Positions 7,272 through 15,900 of a DNA stretch of 64,000 bases are shown piece after piece. The translations under genes and the position numbers were made by a program. Under the pieces are notes generated by a model. That model was given only the letters and a program-made list of their open reading frames with translations. It did not search any database and was not told the origin of the DNA. Source of the DNA: Labilithrix luteola (GTDB lineage: Bacteria; Myxococcota_A; Polyangia; Polyangiales; Polyangiaceae); assembly GCF_001263205.1 (NCBI RefSeq), contig NZ_CP012333.1, positions 1,302,001-1,366,000 on the forward strand. Direction: 5' to 3'. The stretch's first letter is position 1. Each line of letters starts with the position of its first letter.

Positions 7272-9947
7272 ATGCCCATGAGGAAGCCCCTACCGTCCCG
7301 CACCGCGGTGACGGACGTGCTCGCGAACGAAGAACGGCCCTTGCGCGTCGAGGAAGTGGCCGAACGGCTCGGCGTGGGTCCGGAGACTCACGAGGGGCTC
7401 CTTCGCCTCCTCGACAACCTCGTCTTCGACGGCGCCGTGGTCGCACGCGGTGACAAATTCAAGCTCGAGCGAAAGCATCGCCCGTCGTCGAAGCCGGAGC
7501 GGACGGCCGTAAGCAGGCAGAACGACCGCCCACTTCCCGGCTACCGTGAGGAGCCGGCGCCGAAGAGCGAACGTGAAGCGCGGACGCCGAAGAGCGAGCG
7601 GCCCGCGAAGAGCGAGCGCCCAGCCAAGAAGAGCGGACGCGAAGACCGCGTTGCAAAATTCGACCGCGTAGAGCGACTCGAAGCGAGGAGTCGTCGCGGA
7701 GGCGAGCGCCGCGAGGGCGTCCTGACCGTCAACCCGCGCGGCTTCGGCTTCGTGGCGAGCCCCACCGCCACCGGCGACGACGTCTACGTCTCGCCCGACG
7801 CGCTCTCGGGCGCGATGCACGGCGATCGCGTCATCGTCGAGGTCGTTGGGCGCGGCGCCCGCGGAGCCGAAGGTCAGATCGTCGAGGTGAAGGAGCGCGG
7901 CACCAAGCGCGTCTCCGGCATCCTCCGCCGCCGCGCCAAGAGCGCGTGGATAGAGCCCGACGATCCGCGCGTTCGCGGCCCCGTCGTGCTCACGCGTGAC
8001 ATCGACCTGGTCGACGGCGAAGGCAACAGCGGCATCGACGGCCAGGTCGTCGTCGTGCAGATTACACGCTTCCCCGACGAGCCCGGGATGAACCCCGAAG
8101 GCAAGCTCATCGCCGTCCTCGGCGCGCCGGGCGAGCTCTCGGTCGAAGTGCGAAAGGTCCTCTTCCTCGAGTCGATCGAGGAGGTTCATTCGCAGCAAGC
8201 CACCGACGAGGCCGAGGCGTACGGCCTCGAAGTGCCGACCTCGATGCTCGAGGGCCGCGAGGATCTCACGCACATCCCGCTGCCCACCATCGACCCCGAA
8301 GACGCGCGCGACCACGACGACGCCGTCTGGGTCGAGCGCACGCCCTCGGGCGGCTACGAGGTCTGGGTCGCCATCGCCGACGTCAGCTCGTACGTGCGGC
8401 CCGGCACGAAGATCGACGAAGAAGCTCGCTCGCGCGGCTGCAGCATCTACCTGCCGGACCGCGCGATTCCGATGCTCCCGCGCGCGCTCTCCTCGAACCT
8501 CTGCTCGCTCCTGCCCGACGTGTTGCGCCTCTGTCTGTGCGTGCACGCCGAGCTCGACGCCAAGGGCCAGGTGAAGAAGTCGCGCCTCGTGCGCGGCTAC
8601 ATGAAGAGCGCCGCGAAGCTCACGTACGGCGGCGTGGCACGCGCGCTCGGCTTCAGCGATCAGCCTCCGGTCCAGCCGAAGGCCGAGGAGATGGTCGAGG
8701 GGCTCCGCGTCGCCTACGAGTGCTCGCGCCACCTCCGCACGCGACGCATGAAGCGCGGCGCACTCGACTTCGACTTGCCCGAGGCGGTGGTGAAGCTCGA
8801 TACGGAGGGCAAGCCCACCGAGATCAAGAAGCGCGCGCAGGATCCGGGCGTGAAGAAGGCCTACCAGCTCATCGAAGAGCTGATGATCTTCGCGAACGAG
8901 GTCGTCGCACGCTGGCTGCTCGATCACGATCTGCCCGGCGTCTACCGCGTGCACTTGCCGCCGGATCCGAAGAAGCTCGATCGCCTCGCCGCCATGTGCG
9001 AGATGCTCGGCGTCGACTTCGACGCGGACGCCACGCAAACGCCGAAGGGCCTCTCCGAGCTGCTCAAGAGCTTCGCGCAGAACCCGCTCTCGAACGTCCT
9101 CAACAACCTGCTGCTTCGCTCGATGAAGCAGGCCACCTACGACGTACAGAACCTCGGCCACTTCGGCCTCGCGTCGGAGGCGTATCTGCACTTCACCTCG
9201 CCCATCCGGCGGTACCCGGACCTCGTCGTGCACCGCATCGTGCACGCCGCGCTCGAGGGCGACGAGAAGACGCGCAAGAAGGCCGTGCGTCAGGTGGGCG
9301 ACATCGAGAAGCTCACCGAGGCCGCCGTGCAGTCGTCGATGGCCGAGCGCCGCGCGATGGAGATCGAGCGCGAGACGGTCGACATCTATCGCTGCTTCTA
9401 CATGATCGATCGCATCGGCGAGTCGTACGAAGGCGTCGTCGGCGCGTTCGTCGGAGCCGGCGCGTTCGTCACGCTCGACAATCCCTTCGTCGACGTGCTC
9501 GTGCGTGTCGAAGATCTGGGACCGGACTTCGTCATCGAAGACGACGGCCTCTCGGCACGCGGCACGCGCTCCGGTGACACCGTGATGCTCGGCGATCAGC
9601 TGCTCGTCACCATCACCGACGCAGCCATCTTGCGACGCACCGTCTACGCACGGCGCGTTCGCGGCGAGTCCGGCCCGTACGAGGGCGATGGCGAGCGTCG
9701 ACGTCGTGGTGGCAGCGCGCCTCCGAAGCGCGGTCGCCTCGGCGGCACCTCGAAATCACGCGGCGGTCCGCCTTCGCGTGCGGGTGCGGGCGCGGGCGCG
9801 GGCAAACATCGCGAGCGGCCCGGTGAGAAGCCGGCGCGCGGCGGCAAGAGCTTCGGCAAGACCGCGGGTCAATCGATGGGCGGCAAGCCGTTCAAGGGCA
9901 AGGCCAAGAAGGTCAAGGCCGGCCGCAAGAGCAAAAAGAAGCGGTGA
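7272..9947 (+). CDS. rnr: ribonuclease R
   Basis: An 891-residue RNase II/R family exoribonuclease. In order: an N-terminal winged helix (about 5-65), a Lys/Arg/Glu-rich linker with repeated PKSER units (95-130), two cold-shock domains (about 145-300), and the RNB catalytic domain with the metal-binding motif IDPEDARDHDDAVW (about 340-353). An S1 RNA-binding domain (about 725-805) and a very basic Gly/Lys/Arg tail follow. It degrades structured RNA 3' to 5' using Mg2+. The tail is longer and more low-complexity than in E. coli and probably helps bind RNA or ribosomes. A second ATG lies two codons downstream. The gene appears monocistronic. Confidence 0.95.
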   Translation: MPMRKPLPSRTAVTDVLANEERPLRVEEVAERLGVGPETHEGLLRLLDNLVFDGAVVARGDKFKLERKHRPSSKPERTAVSRQNDRPLPGYREEPAPKSEREARTPKSERPAKSERPAKKSGREDRVAKFDRVERLEARSRRGGERREGVLTVNPRGFGFVASPTATGDDVYVSPDALSGAMHGDRVIVEVVGRGARGAEGQIVEVKERGTKRVSGILRRRAKSAWIEPDDPRVRGPVVLTRDIDLVDGEGNSGIDGQVVVVQITRFPDEPGMNPEGKLIAVLGAPGELSVEVRKVLFLESIEEVHSQQATDEAEAYGLEVPTSMLEGREDLTHIPLPTIDPEDARDHDDAVWVERTPSGGYEVWVAIADVSSYVRPGTKIDEEARSRGCSIYLPDRAIPMLPRALSSNLCSLLPDVLRLCLCVHAELDAKGQVKKSRLVRGYMKSAAKLTYGGVARALGFSDQPPVQPKAEEMVEGLRVAYECSRHLRTRRMKRGALDFDLPEAVVKLDTEGKPTEIKKRAQDPGVKKAYQLIEELMIFANEVVARWLLDHDLPGVYRVHLPPDPKKLDRLAAMCEMLGVDFDADATQTPKGLSELLKSFAQNPLSNVLNNLLLRSMKQATYDVQNLGHFGLASEAYLHFTSPIRRYPDLVVHRIVHAALEGDEKTRKKAVRQVGDIEKLTEAAVQSSMAERRAMEIERETVDIYRCFYMIDRIGESYEGVVGAFVGAGAFVTLDNPFVDVLVRVEDLGPDFVIEDDGLSARGTRSGDTVMLGDQLLVTITDAAILRRTVYARRVRGESGPYEGDGERRRRGGSAPPKRGRLGGTSKSRGGPPSRAGAGAGAGKHRERPGEKPARGGKSFGKTAGQSMGGKPFKGKAKKVKAGRKSKKKR

Positions 9948-10046
9948 TCCACCCGCGAAGAAGAGGCGACCACGATTAGGCGTCACTGGACGCGAGCTCG
10001 CACCGAAGGCCTCGCGAGACCAAGACGCCAGTAGGTCGCCTCGAGG

Positions 10047-10160
10047 CGAGCGGCGGGTTCTTCGTCGCGCTCGTAGCGCGACGCGCCGAAGGCGACCCGC
10101 CGCGGACAGCTGAGGGGGAGGCTCGAAACCGAAGGTTTCGAGGGGGAGCGAAGCTCCCCA
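10047..10160. repeat. dispersed hairpin-rich repeat, inverted relative to the 2744-3130 units
   Basis: Read on the minus strand this interval matches the 2744 family in order: GCTCCCC, CTCGAAACC-(loop)-GGTTTCGAG, a GC-rich block with CGGGTCGCCTTCGGCGCG, and AAGAACCCGCC. Two hairpins are clear: CTCGAAACC-GAA-GGTTTCGAG and GGGGAG-CGAA-GCTCCCC. The element fills most of the 230 bp between rnr and the convergent RCC1 gene and may terminate both. No other feature is seen from 9948 to 10178. Confidence 0.7.
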
Positions 10161-10178
10161 CAAGACGAGCCCCTCCCC

Positions 10179-11306
10179 CTACCAGCGTACGTTGCTCGGT
10201 TCGAGCTTGCGATCTTTCGAGCCGTCGCCGAGCTGACCGTCGGCATTGCCTCCCCAGCAGACGATCTTCGCGTCTTTGGTGAGTGCGCAGCCGTGCGTGG
10301 TCGCGAGACAGACGTCCGCGACCTGCGCGACCGATGAGAGCTTCGTGGGCCGCTCGTCGCTCGATCGCTTGCCGAGCCCGAGCTCGCCCTCGGAGTTGCC
10401 GCCCCAGCATCGAACGGTGCCGTTGCCGTCGATCGCGCACGTGGCGGACTCCCCGGCGACGAGCTTCACGATGCCGTCGATGCCGGGCACTTCGACCGGC
10501 TTTTTGTGGCCTTCCGTGTCGGCTCTGACGCCGAGCTGGCCGGCGTCGTTCTGGCCCCAGCAAGCGACCTTGTTGTCTCTGGTGATCACGCACGCGTGGC
10601 GATCACCCGTCGCCACGTACTTCGCGCCGGTGATGGGAGGCTTCGAGAACGAGCCCCTCGGCGCCCAGTCGCCGGTGCCCCAACACGAGATCCCGCCCTT
10701 GTCGTCGAGCCCACACGCGTGGGTGAAGCCGGTGGCGATCTGTGAAAACGCTCCCGAGGGCGGCGTGCCGATGGTCTTGGGCTCGCCGCCCCAGCACGTG
10801 ACGCCGCTCGTCGTTCGCGCGCAGGCGATGAGTCCGCTCGCGACGATGTCGAGCGCGCCATCGACGCCGCTCACTTCGGTGGCACGCGCGCGCTGGTGGA
10901 CCTTGCCGTCGTTGGCGATGCGCCCCGTGCCCCAGCAGCGGATCTTCTTGTCGTCTTGCAACGCGCAGCCGAACTCCGACCCGAGGGCGAGCGCCGTGGC
11001 GCGACCGAGCCCGGGCACGGCGGCATTGTTCGACCGATCGGGGCCGCCGCCGTCACCGAGCTCGCCTTTCTTGTCGCGACCCCAGCATCGAACGGAGCCG
11101 CCTTCGGCGATCGCGCACGTCGAGAAGTCACCGCAGTCGACGCGCACGGGCGGGCCGGCAGGGGGGATGTCGGCGCCCGCCCGGCCTCTGGAAGCCGCGG
11201 TGTCGCCTCCCGCCATCGAAGGCTCTCTCGAGCTGCCTCCCGCACCGCCACAGGCCGTGAACGAGAGGGCGACGAAGAGGGAGGCAACACGCGCGCGACT
11301 CGGCAT
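10179..11306 (-). CDS. RCC1-repeat lipoprotein
   Basis: A 375-residue exported lipoprotein: signal peptide ending in FTAC (Cys 19), a Gly/Ala-rich linker to about residue 50, then RCC1-type repeats, each ending in a C(R/T/A)CWG-like strand (VRCWGRDKKGELGDGG, IRCWGTG, VTCWGGEP, ISCWGTGDW, VACWGQNDAGQLG, VRCWGGNSEGELG, IVCWGGNADGQLGDG). These form a seven-bladed beta propeller. Bacterial members with this repeat and paired cysteines are common on the surface of myxobacteria; their ligands are unknown. A paralogue lies at 57266-58645. The gene is convergent with rnr. Confidence 0.85.
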   Translation of the reverse strand: MPSRARVASLFVALSFTACGGAGGSSREPSMAGGDTAASRGRAGADIPPAGPPVRVDCGDFSTCAIAEGGSVRCWGRDKKGELGDGGGPDRSNNAAVPGLGRATALALGSEFGCALQDDKKIRCWGTGRIANDGKVHQRARATEVSGVDGALDIVASGLIACARTTSGVTCWGGEPKTIGTPPSGAFSQIATGFTHACGLDDKGGISCWGTGDWAPRGSFSKPPITGAKYVATGDRHACVITRDNKVACWGQNDAGQLGVRADTEGHKKPVEVPGIDGIVKLVAGESATCAIDGNGTVRCWGGNSEGELGLGKRSSDERPTKLSSVAQVADVCLATTHGCALTKDAKIVCWGGNADGQLGDGSKDRKLEPSNVRW

Positions 11307-11353
11307 CCGAGGCCAGAGTACACGAACGCCAAAGTGCTAGAGCGGGTGCGCTC

Positions 11354-12331
11354 TCAAACTTTCAGGTTCTCGCGAACGTCGGCCGGTTCGAACTTGGCAA
11401 GTTCGTCGACGAGCTCGATGAGTTCGGACGAATCGCTCTTGGGCACCTGCACCATGAAGCGCACGTAGAGATCGCCCGTCTCCCGGCCTTTGCGCGCGAC
11501 CCCCTTGCCACGGAGGCGCAGCTTGGTACCGCTCTGCGTACCCGGGGGCACCTTCACCGCGACGGGGCCATCGAATGTGGGCACTTTGACCTTGGCGCCC
11601 TTGACGGCCTCGCTCACGGTGATCGGAACGTCGAGGTAGAGATCGTCGCCCTCGCGCTCGAAGAGCTTGTGCGGCTCGACGTGGATCACGAGGATGAGGT
11701 CGCCCGGGGGACCGCCGTTCGGTGACGGCGCGCCCTGACCCGGAATGCGAACGCGACTGCCCTCGTCGGCACCCGGCGGAATGCGCACCGTGACGGGTTG
11801 CGCCTCGCCCTGCTTCCTCATCGAGAGCTGCGTGCCGCGAATGGCCGAGTCGAAGTCGACGGTGATCTCCTGTTCGAGATCTTGTCCCTTCATGGGACCG
11901 CTCCGACGTCGCGTTCGACCGAAGAGATCGGCGAACGGATCGCCGCCATAGACGTTGCCGCCGGCTTGTCCCCCGAAGAGATCTTCGAGGTTCACGCGAC
12001 CACCGCCGCCACCATAGACGCCGCCGCCGCCACCGAAGCCACCGCCACCCGATCCGGCACGCTCTTGCCACTGCTTGTAGGCTCGCGCTTTGTCGGCGTC
12101 GAAACCTTCACGCAGGGCGTCTTCTCCGAACTCGTCGTAGAGCTTTCGCTTCTCGGGCTCGCCAAGCGCCTCGTAGGCGCGGTTGACGGCCTTGAAGCGA
12201 GCCTCCGCGGCCTTGTCTCCGGGGTTCTTGTCCGGATGCAGATCGCGCGCGAGCTTCCGATAAGCCTTCTTGATCGCGGCAGCGTCGGCACCTCGCGGCA
12301 CACCCAGTACCGAGTAGAAATCCTCTGCCAT
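11354..12331 (-). CDS. DnaJ-type co-chaperone without zinc finger (CbpA-like)
   Basis: A J domain at residues 1-70 has the DnaK-activating HPD at 32-34. A Gly-rich linker follows (about 90-125), then two C-terminal substrate-binding beta domains (VTVRIPPGADEGSRVRIPGQG; VKVPPGTQSGTKLRLRGKG). The four CxxCxGxG zinc motifs of DnaJ are absent, so this is the class B (CbpA-like) arrangement. It should stimulate DnaK ATPase and hand over unfolded clients. The chosen start MAEDFYSVLG is the usual J-domain beginning; an ATG at 12361 would add ten residues. No dnaK or grpE is adjacent. Confidence 0.9.
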   Translation of the reverse strand: MAEDFYSVLGVPRGADAAAIKKAYRKLARDLHPDKNPGDKAAEARFKAVNRAYEALGEPEKRKLYDEFGEDALREGFDADKARAYKQWQERAGSGGGGFGGGGGVYGGGGGRVNLEDLFGGQAGGNVYGGDPFADLFGRTRRRSGPMKGQDLEQEITVDFDSAIRGTQLSMRKQGEAQPVTVRIPPGADEGSRVRIPGQGAPSPNGGPPGDLILVIHVEPHKLFEREGDDLYLDVPITVSEAVKGAKVKVPTFDGPVAVKVPPGTQSGTKLRLRGKGVARKGRETGDLYVRFMVQVPKSDSSELIELVDELAKFEPADVRENLKV

Positions 12332-12506
12332 GTATGCCGAACCTAAATCGGCCGCGGTCACCGTGCAATTAGTACGCCGCTAAATCGCCTCTCTACGCTC
12401 TTCGATCGGGAGCGGCGAGCAGCACATGCGCGTCGCGGATGGTTGGGCTCGGCGACGAAATTGCCGGGAAGGCGGCACGGACCGTCGGGCGTTGTACGAT
12501 CGACCC

Positions 12507-13670
12507 ATGGGGCCGCGGCTGGGACTCTCGCGTATGGGCGCCATCGGATGCGCCATCGTGGCGGCGACGGCACTCGCCGGCCCGTCGTGCCGGCCGGCAT
12601 CTTCGAACGGCGAAGCCCGCGATCACGTCGCCCCGAAGATCGACGCCGACCCGGACGCCTGGGCCGCCGACGGCGAAGCCATGTTCGGCGCTGGCGACGT
12701 AGCTTCGACCCCTGGCCTCCTGGCCATCGCCCCTCTCGCGGCGACCGACGCCGGCGCAGCGAACGACGCCGGAGCGGCGGGCGACCCGATGGCGAACCAC
12801 CACGAGTCGAAGGACGAGCTCTTGTCCCTCTTCTCGATCAAACCTCTCTCCGACAAAGAGCAGAAGACGATCCAGGCGAACGCCTTCCTGAGAAGCGTGT
12901 TCGGCAGCGAGGGCCCCCACCGAATGAACCAGGGGAACAAGGCCATCGCGAAGCACACGATCAGCAAGGAGCAATGCCTTGCGGGGCTGAAGAACATCGT
13001 CATCCAGACGCCCGAGCAGCGCGAAAAGTGTGGCGCGGACAACATGGTGCCGGTGTGGACCAAAGGCAAGGAGCCCTGGTTCTGCATCGACGTCTTCGAG
13101 TTCCCGAACAAGCCGTGCGAGCTGCCGATGGTCTGGACGCCACCGACCTACGCCAAGAAGGTGTGCGAGCTCCAGGGCAAGCGTCTCTGCGCGCAGACCG
13201 AGTGGAACATCGCCTGCCGCGGCGATCCCGAAGGCGGCGCCGACCGGCGCTACGCCTACGGCAACAAGCTCGACCTCGAGATCTGCCACACGAACCGAAG
13301 GCACCGGACGGCCTGCGTGGTGCAGACCGCGAAGACCACCTGGGACACCTGCCCGACCGACACCGAGCCTTCGGGCTCCTTCCCAGAGTGCCGCTCCCGC
13401 TTCGGCGTGTTCGATCAGCACGGCAACGTGGCCGAAGTCATGATGCGCCGCGAAGGCGAGGTGGTGTACACACAGCTCAAAGGCAGCGCGTGGTTCTACA
13501 CCGAGCTCGCGAAAGAGCCCGGCGAGCCCGTCCCCGAGACCACGACCAACAAGACGGGCGCCTACCCGGATCACTGCAACTTCGACCCCCGCTGGCACGT
13601 CGAGAAGCTCGATAACGCGTGGCACGTGAACTACCACCTCGGCTTCCGCTGCTGCAAAAGCATCCCCTGA
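12507..13670 (+). CDS. SUMF1/formylglycine-generating-enzyme-like exported protein
   Basis: A signal peptide (MGPRLGLSRM..ATALAGPSC) is followed by an Ala/Asp/Gly linker with two DAGAA(N/G)D units, then a SUMF1 domain from about residue 165 (FCIDVFEFPNKPCELP, LCAQTEWNIACRG, RFGVFDQHGNVAEVM, GFRCCKS). In true formylglycine-generating enzymes this domain oxidises a sulfatase Cys. Here the usual RGGSW strand is KGSAW and I do not see the canonical catalytic Cys pair, so a binding role is more likely. The Cys at about 28 follows GPS, a poor lipobox. A frame open 81 bases further upstream has no better start. Confidence 0.8.
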   Translation: MGPRLGLSRMGAIGCAIVAATALAGPSCRPASSNGEARDHVAPKIDADPDAWAADGEAMFGAGDVASTPGLLAIAPLAATDAGAANDAGAAGDPMANHHESKDELLSLFSIKPLSDKEQKTIQANAFLRSVFGSEGPHRMNQGNKAIAKHTISKEQCLAGLKNIVIQTPEQREKCGADNMVPVWTKGKEPWFCIDVFEFPNKPCELPMVWTPPTYAKKVCELQGKRLCAQTEWNIACRGDPEGGADRRYAYGNKLDLEICHTNRRHRTACVVQTAKTTWDTCPTDTEPSGSFPECRSRFGVFDQHGNVAEVMMRREGEVVYTQLKGSAWFYTELAKEPGEPVPETTTNKTGAYPDHCNFDPRWHVEKLDNAWHVNYHLGFRCCKSIP

Positions 13671-14501
13671 TCAGCGCGGGGCGTGGGCGACGACTTGCCA
13701 CGAGGCGGACGTGAAGCGGACCTCGTCGCCGTGCACGAAGGGGTCGAACGCAGCGCGGATCGACGAGATGATTCTCGTTCGTGTCGCGTCGTCGGCGTCG
13801 TCGAGCACGCGGCCGAGTGGGCCCATCCGCGTCAGATAACGGACGAGATCTTTTTCAGGGAAGCTGCACACGAGATCGACGGGCTGGATATCGATCGCCG
13901 CCCACCCTGCTTGCTCCAGAATGTTGCGGACCCGAGCGGCGTCGCCGAAGGCGAACTGACCCGGGCCGTCGGGGCGGCGTGCTGGCAGGTTCGGCAAGAG
14001 TGGAGCCGCGGCGCGTTCGGCCGTCGTCATGAAGGGATTGTCCGCGGGGCTTCGCCAGGCGACGAAGCGGAGCTCGGCGTCGTTCTTGGCGGCGCGTCGA
14101 AGGTTCGTAAAAGCGCTGACCGGATCGTCGAAGAACATCACGCCGAAGCGCGAGACGATCAGGTCGAAGCTCGCCGGCTCGAAGGCGTGCGTCTGTGCGT
14201 CGGCGATGACGAACCTCGCCGGCACGCCTTCGCGTTCGGCTCGGGCTCGCGCGGCGTCGATCATCGGCTGAGAGATGTCGATGCCAAGGCAGCTGCCCTC
14301 GGCGCCGACTCGACGGGCGAAGGCGAGTGTCGTCGCGCCGGCGCCGCACCCCACGTCGAGAATCCGCCGAGCCGAACCTTCCGGCACCGCTCGCAGCAGG
14401 AGCTCTGCCATCGGCTCGAGGATCCGATCGAGCAAAGGCTGTGATTCGACCCACGCGTGCCCCGAAGGGCCGTTCCAAGCCGTGACCTGTTCGTCGTTCA
14501 T
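13671..14501 (-). CDS. class I SAM-dependent methyltransferase (UbiE-like)
   Basis: A 276-residue protein with methyltransferase motif I at about residues 47-56 (ILDVGCGAGA), GIDIS near 74, the FVIADAQTHAF motif and FDLIVSRFGVMFFDD. It is similar to the UbiE/arsenite methyltransferase superfamily; the substrate cannot be read. It is transcribed away from a MerR gene, with a perfect 14-bp dyad between them in the manner of MerR-controlled promoters, so it is probably the target of that regulator. Its stop abuts that of the SUMF1-like gene, making the two convergent without a gap. Confidence 0.86.
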   Translation of the reverse strand: MNDEQVTAWNGPSGHAWVESQPLLDRILEPMAELLLRAVPEGSARRILDVGCGAGATTLAFARRVGAEGSCLGIDISQPMIDAARARAEREGVPARFVIADAQTHAFEPASFDLIVSRFGVMFFDDPVSAFTNLRRAAKNDAELRFVAWRSPADNPFMTTAERAAAPLLPNLPARRPDGPGQFAFGDAARVRNILEQAGWAAIDIQPVDLVCSFPEKDLVRYLTRMGPLGRVLDDADDATRTRIISSIRAAFDPFVHGDEVRFTSASWQVVAHAPR

Positions 14502-14552
14502 CCGCGCGTCCTTTCTCTCGTCGTCGAGAATCGGTAGACGAATGGTGCCAAT

Positions 14553-14566
14553 TCAAGTCGACTTGA
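14553..14566. promoter_or_regulatory. MerR-type operator, 14-bp dyad
   Basis: TCAAGTCGACTTGA is a perfect palindrome in the 74-bp divergent interval. On the minus strand TTGACC precedes it as a possible -35, with a long spacer to a weak -10 (around CACCAT), the geometry MerR proteins twist to activate. The CCTCAAGT..ACTTGA core resembles known SoxR/MerR boxes. Confidence 0.65.
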
Positions 14567-14575
14567 GGTCAAGAC

Positions 14576-15028
14576 GTGAAAGACCTGGACATCGCAGAAG
14601 TCGCACGCCGCTCCGGGATTCCCGCCTCGACGCTGCGCTTTTACGAGGAGAAAGGGCTGATCCGGTCCATCGGCAGGCGCGGCCTTCGGCGCGTGTTCGA
14701 TGCGAGTGTTCTCGAACGGCTCGCGCTCATCGCCATTGGGAGCGAGGCCGGCTTCTCGCTCGACGAGATCGTTCTCATGTTCGGCCCGGACGGGCGCCCG
14801 AACATCGACCGACGCTTGCTCACGGCCAAAGCCGACGAGCTCGACGCGACCATTCGCAAGCTCAGCGCCATTCGCGACGGCCTGAGGCACGCCGCGGCCT
14901 GCCCCGCACCAAGCCACGTGGAGTGTCCCACCTTCCAACGCATCGTGAAGGCCGCCGCATCGAAAGCGGTTGGAGCACGAAAGAAGAAGGCTTCGACCGA
15001 GCGACTCGCTCCCCGCTCGAAGCGATAG
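14576..15028 (+). CDS. MerR-family transcriptional regulator
   Basis: A 150-residue regulator with the MerR winged helix at residues 4-70 (IAEVARRSGIPASTLRFYEEKGLI), a dimerisation helix (about 80-107), and a short C-terminal Cys/His motif, C109-P-A-P-S-H114-V-E-C117, before a basic tail. That motif recurs in a MerR subgroup of unknown ligand and could bind metal or sense redox state. The likely target is the divergent methyltransferase gene through the dyad at 14553. The start lies 9 bases past the dyad and has no strong ribosome-binding site. Confidence 0.88.
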   Translation: MKDLDIAEVARRSGIPASTLRFYEEKGLIRSIGRRGLRRVFDASVLERLALIAIGSEAGFSLDEIVLMFGPDGRPNIDRRLLTAKADELDATIRKLSAIRDGLRHAAACPAPSHVECPTFQRIVKAAASKAVGARKKKASTERLAPRSKR

Positions 15029-15040
15029 CTCCTAAAGCTG

Positions 15041-15080
15041 CGATTCGATGACCGTCACGGCGTGCACCGACCGAGGGCGT
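15041..15080. repeat. direct repeat, left copy (40 bp)
   Basis: Forty bases starting CGATTCGATGACCGTCACGG are identical to 16841-16880. The two copies bracket the DUF4265/DUF7668 cassette. They include the stop codon and last codons of the leucine-rich lipoprotein family. Confidence 0.9.
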
Positions 15081-15150
15081 GCCACGGGATCCAGCCGGAC
15101 ACGAGATGCGCATTGACGGCGTCGACGGAGAGTCCGTCGCGGCGATTGTC
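15041..15150 (-). pseudogene. remnant of a second leucine-rich-type lipoprotein gene (C-terminus only)
   Basis: On the minus strand this reads SVDAVNAHLVSGWIPWHAL then GRCTP and a stop. The intact gene ending at 16855 reads SVDAINTRLTSGRIDWYAL then GRCTP and a stop. The first 40 bp are identical in both copies and the next 50 or so are roughly three-quarters identical. No upstream coding sequence survives, so it is the tail of a lost paralogue or of a displaced gene end. The remaining sequence to 15270 shows nothing further. Confidence 0.8.
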
Positions 15151-15270
15151 AGTTCGACTTCACGGCGTTGCCAAAGGATCCGAATCCGTCGACGCGACCG
15201 CCACGAGCTCGTGGAATGGTGTCCAGTTCGAGCGCGGTGAGCGTAGTATTATCGTCGGAGTCCGTACTCC

Positions 15271-15717
15271 TCATTCATCGTATTGGGGGAGGGCAAACAT
15301 GTCTGCCGCTAAGGGGGTGTTCGGCAGCGGTTCATCACGATGACCGAACAGCTCATCGTAGCGCATCCCATTCGCTGCTTGGATGTCTGGGTCTTGGAGG
15401 AGCATGAGCCGCGGCTTGCCTGGTGGAATCCGCGACACCTCCTCGAACGTCCAACGTAGGAACTCCTCTATGTTGGTCCGAATCAGCGCATCTCCTTCCG
15501 CGCTTCTCATTCCGTAGGAGACAGGAAGCGGTTCCTCTCTCTCTCCCCAAACAAAGTGGCGCGTCAGTGTCATGTGGACTGCCTCACGAACGTCGGTGTC
15601 CGTGAACTCGTCGTACTCGTCGGCAAGCGTGCCGAGCTCGTCGAACATACTCTGTATCGCGGACGCAACCACGGAGGACTTGTTCATGACAACTCGCCGT
15701 CCTCTATGCGGAATCAT
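15271..15717 (-). CDS. hypothetical protein, cassette gene
   Basis: A 148-residue soluble, acidic protein that I do not recognise. Visible features are a helical N-terminus (VVASAIQSMFDELGTLADEY), a TRHFVWGEREEPLPVSYGM stretch, and an acidic C-terminus ending in QYDE. The ATG at 15715-15717 overlaps the stop of a small upstream frame (TGATG). MNKSSVV at 15687 is an alternative start and a better protein beginning. Base composition is visibly less GC-rich than the surroundings. It lies in the same direction as the DUF7668 and DUF4265 genes and is likely the last gene of that unit. Confidence 0.6.
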   Translation of the reverse strand: MIPHRGRRVVMNKSSVVASAIQSMFDELGTLADEYDEFTDTDVREAVHMTLTRHFVWGEREEPLPVSYGMRSAEGDALIRTNIEEFLRWTFEEVSRIPPGKPRLMLLQDPDIQAANGMRYDELFGHRDEPLPNTPLAADMFALPQYDE

Positions 15718-15860
15718 CACTGCGATTCGATCTTGTTGTAGTTGAATGGGGTCCCCCGACTTCGATCGTTGCAGGCCAACGACACGCCCGGATGCCCCTC
15801 ATGAAAGGCTTTCTTGGAATCATGCCTTTCGTTTCTCGTCATATCGAGGACGATGTCCAC
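15717..15860 (-). CDS. small uncertain frame in the cassette
   Basis: A 47-residue frame from a GTG at 15860, beginning VDIVLDMTRNERHDSKKAF and ending in NYNKIESQ. Its composition is protein-like and its stop overlaps the next ATG as TGATG, which argues for a real coupled gene. In-frame sequence upstream (PPVYELVDG) also looks coding, so it may instead be the C-terminal remnant of a longer gene. The function is unknown. Confidence 0.3.
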   Translation of the reverse strand: MDIVLDMTRNERHDSKKAFHEGHPGVSLACNDRSRGTPFNYNKIESQ

Positions 15861-15900
15861 GCCGTCAACAAGCTCATAAACCGGTGGACTCCGATCACGC

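Noticed and set aside
7290..9245. 651-codon minus-strand frame inside rnr
   Set aside because: His/Arg/Leu-rich antisense shadow of a clear RNase R gene.
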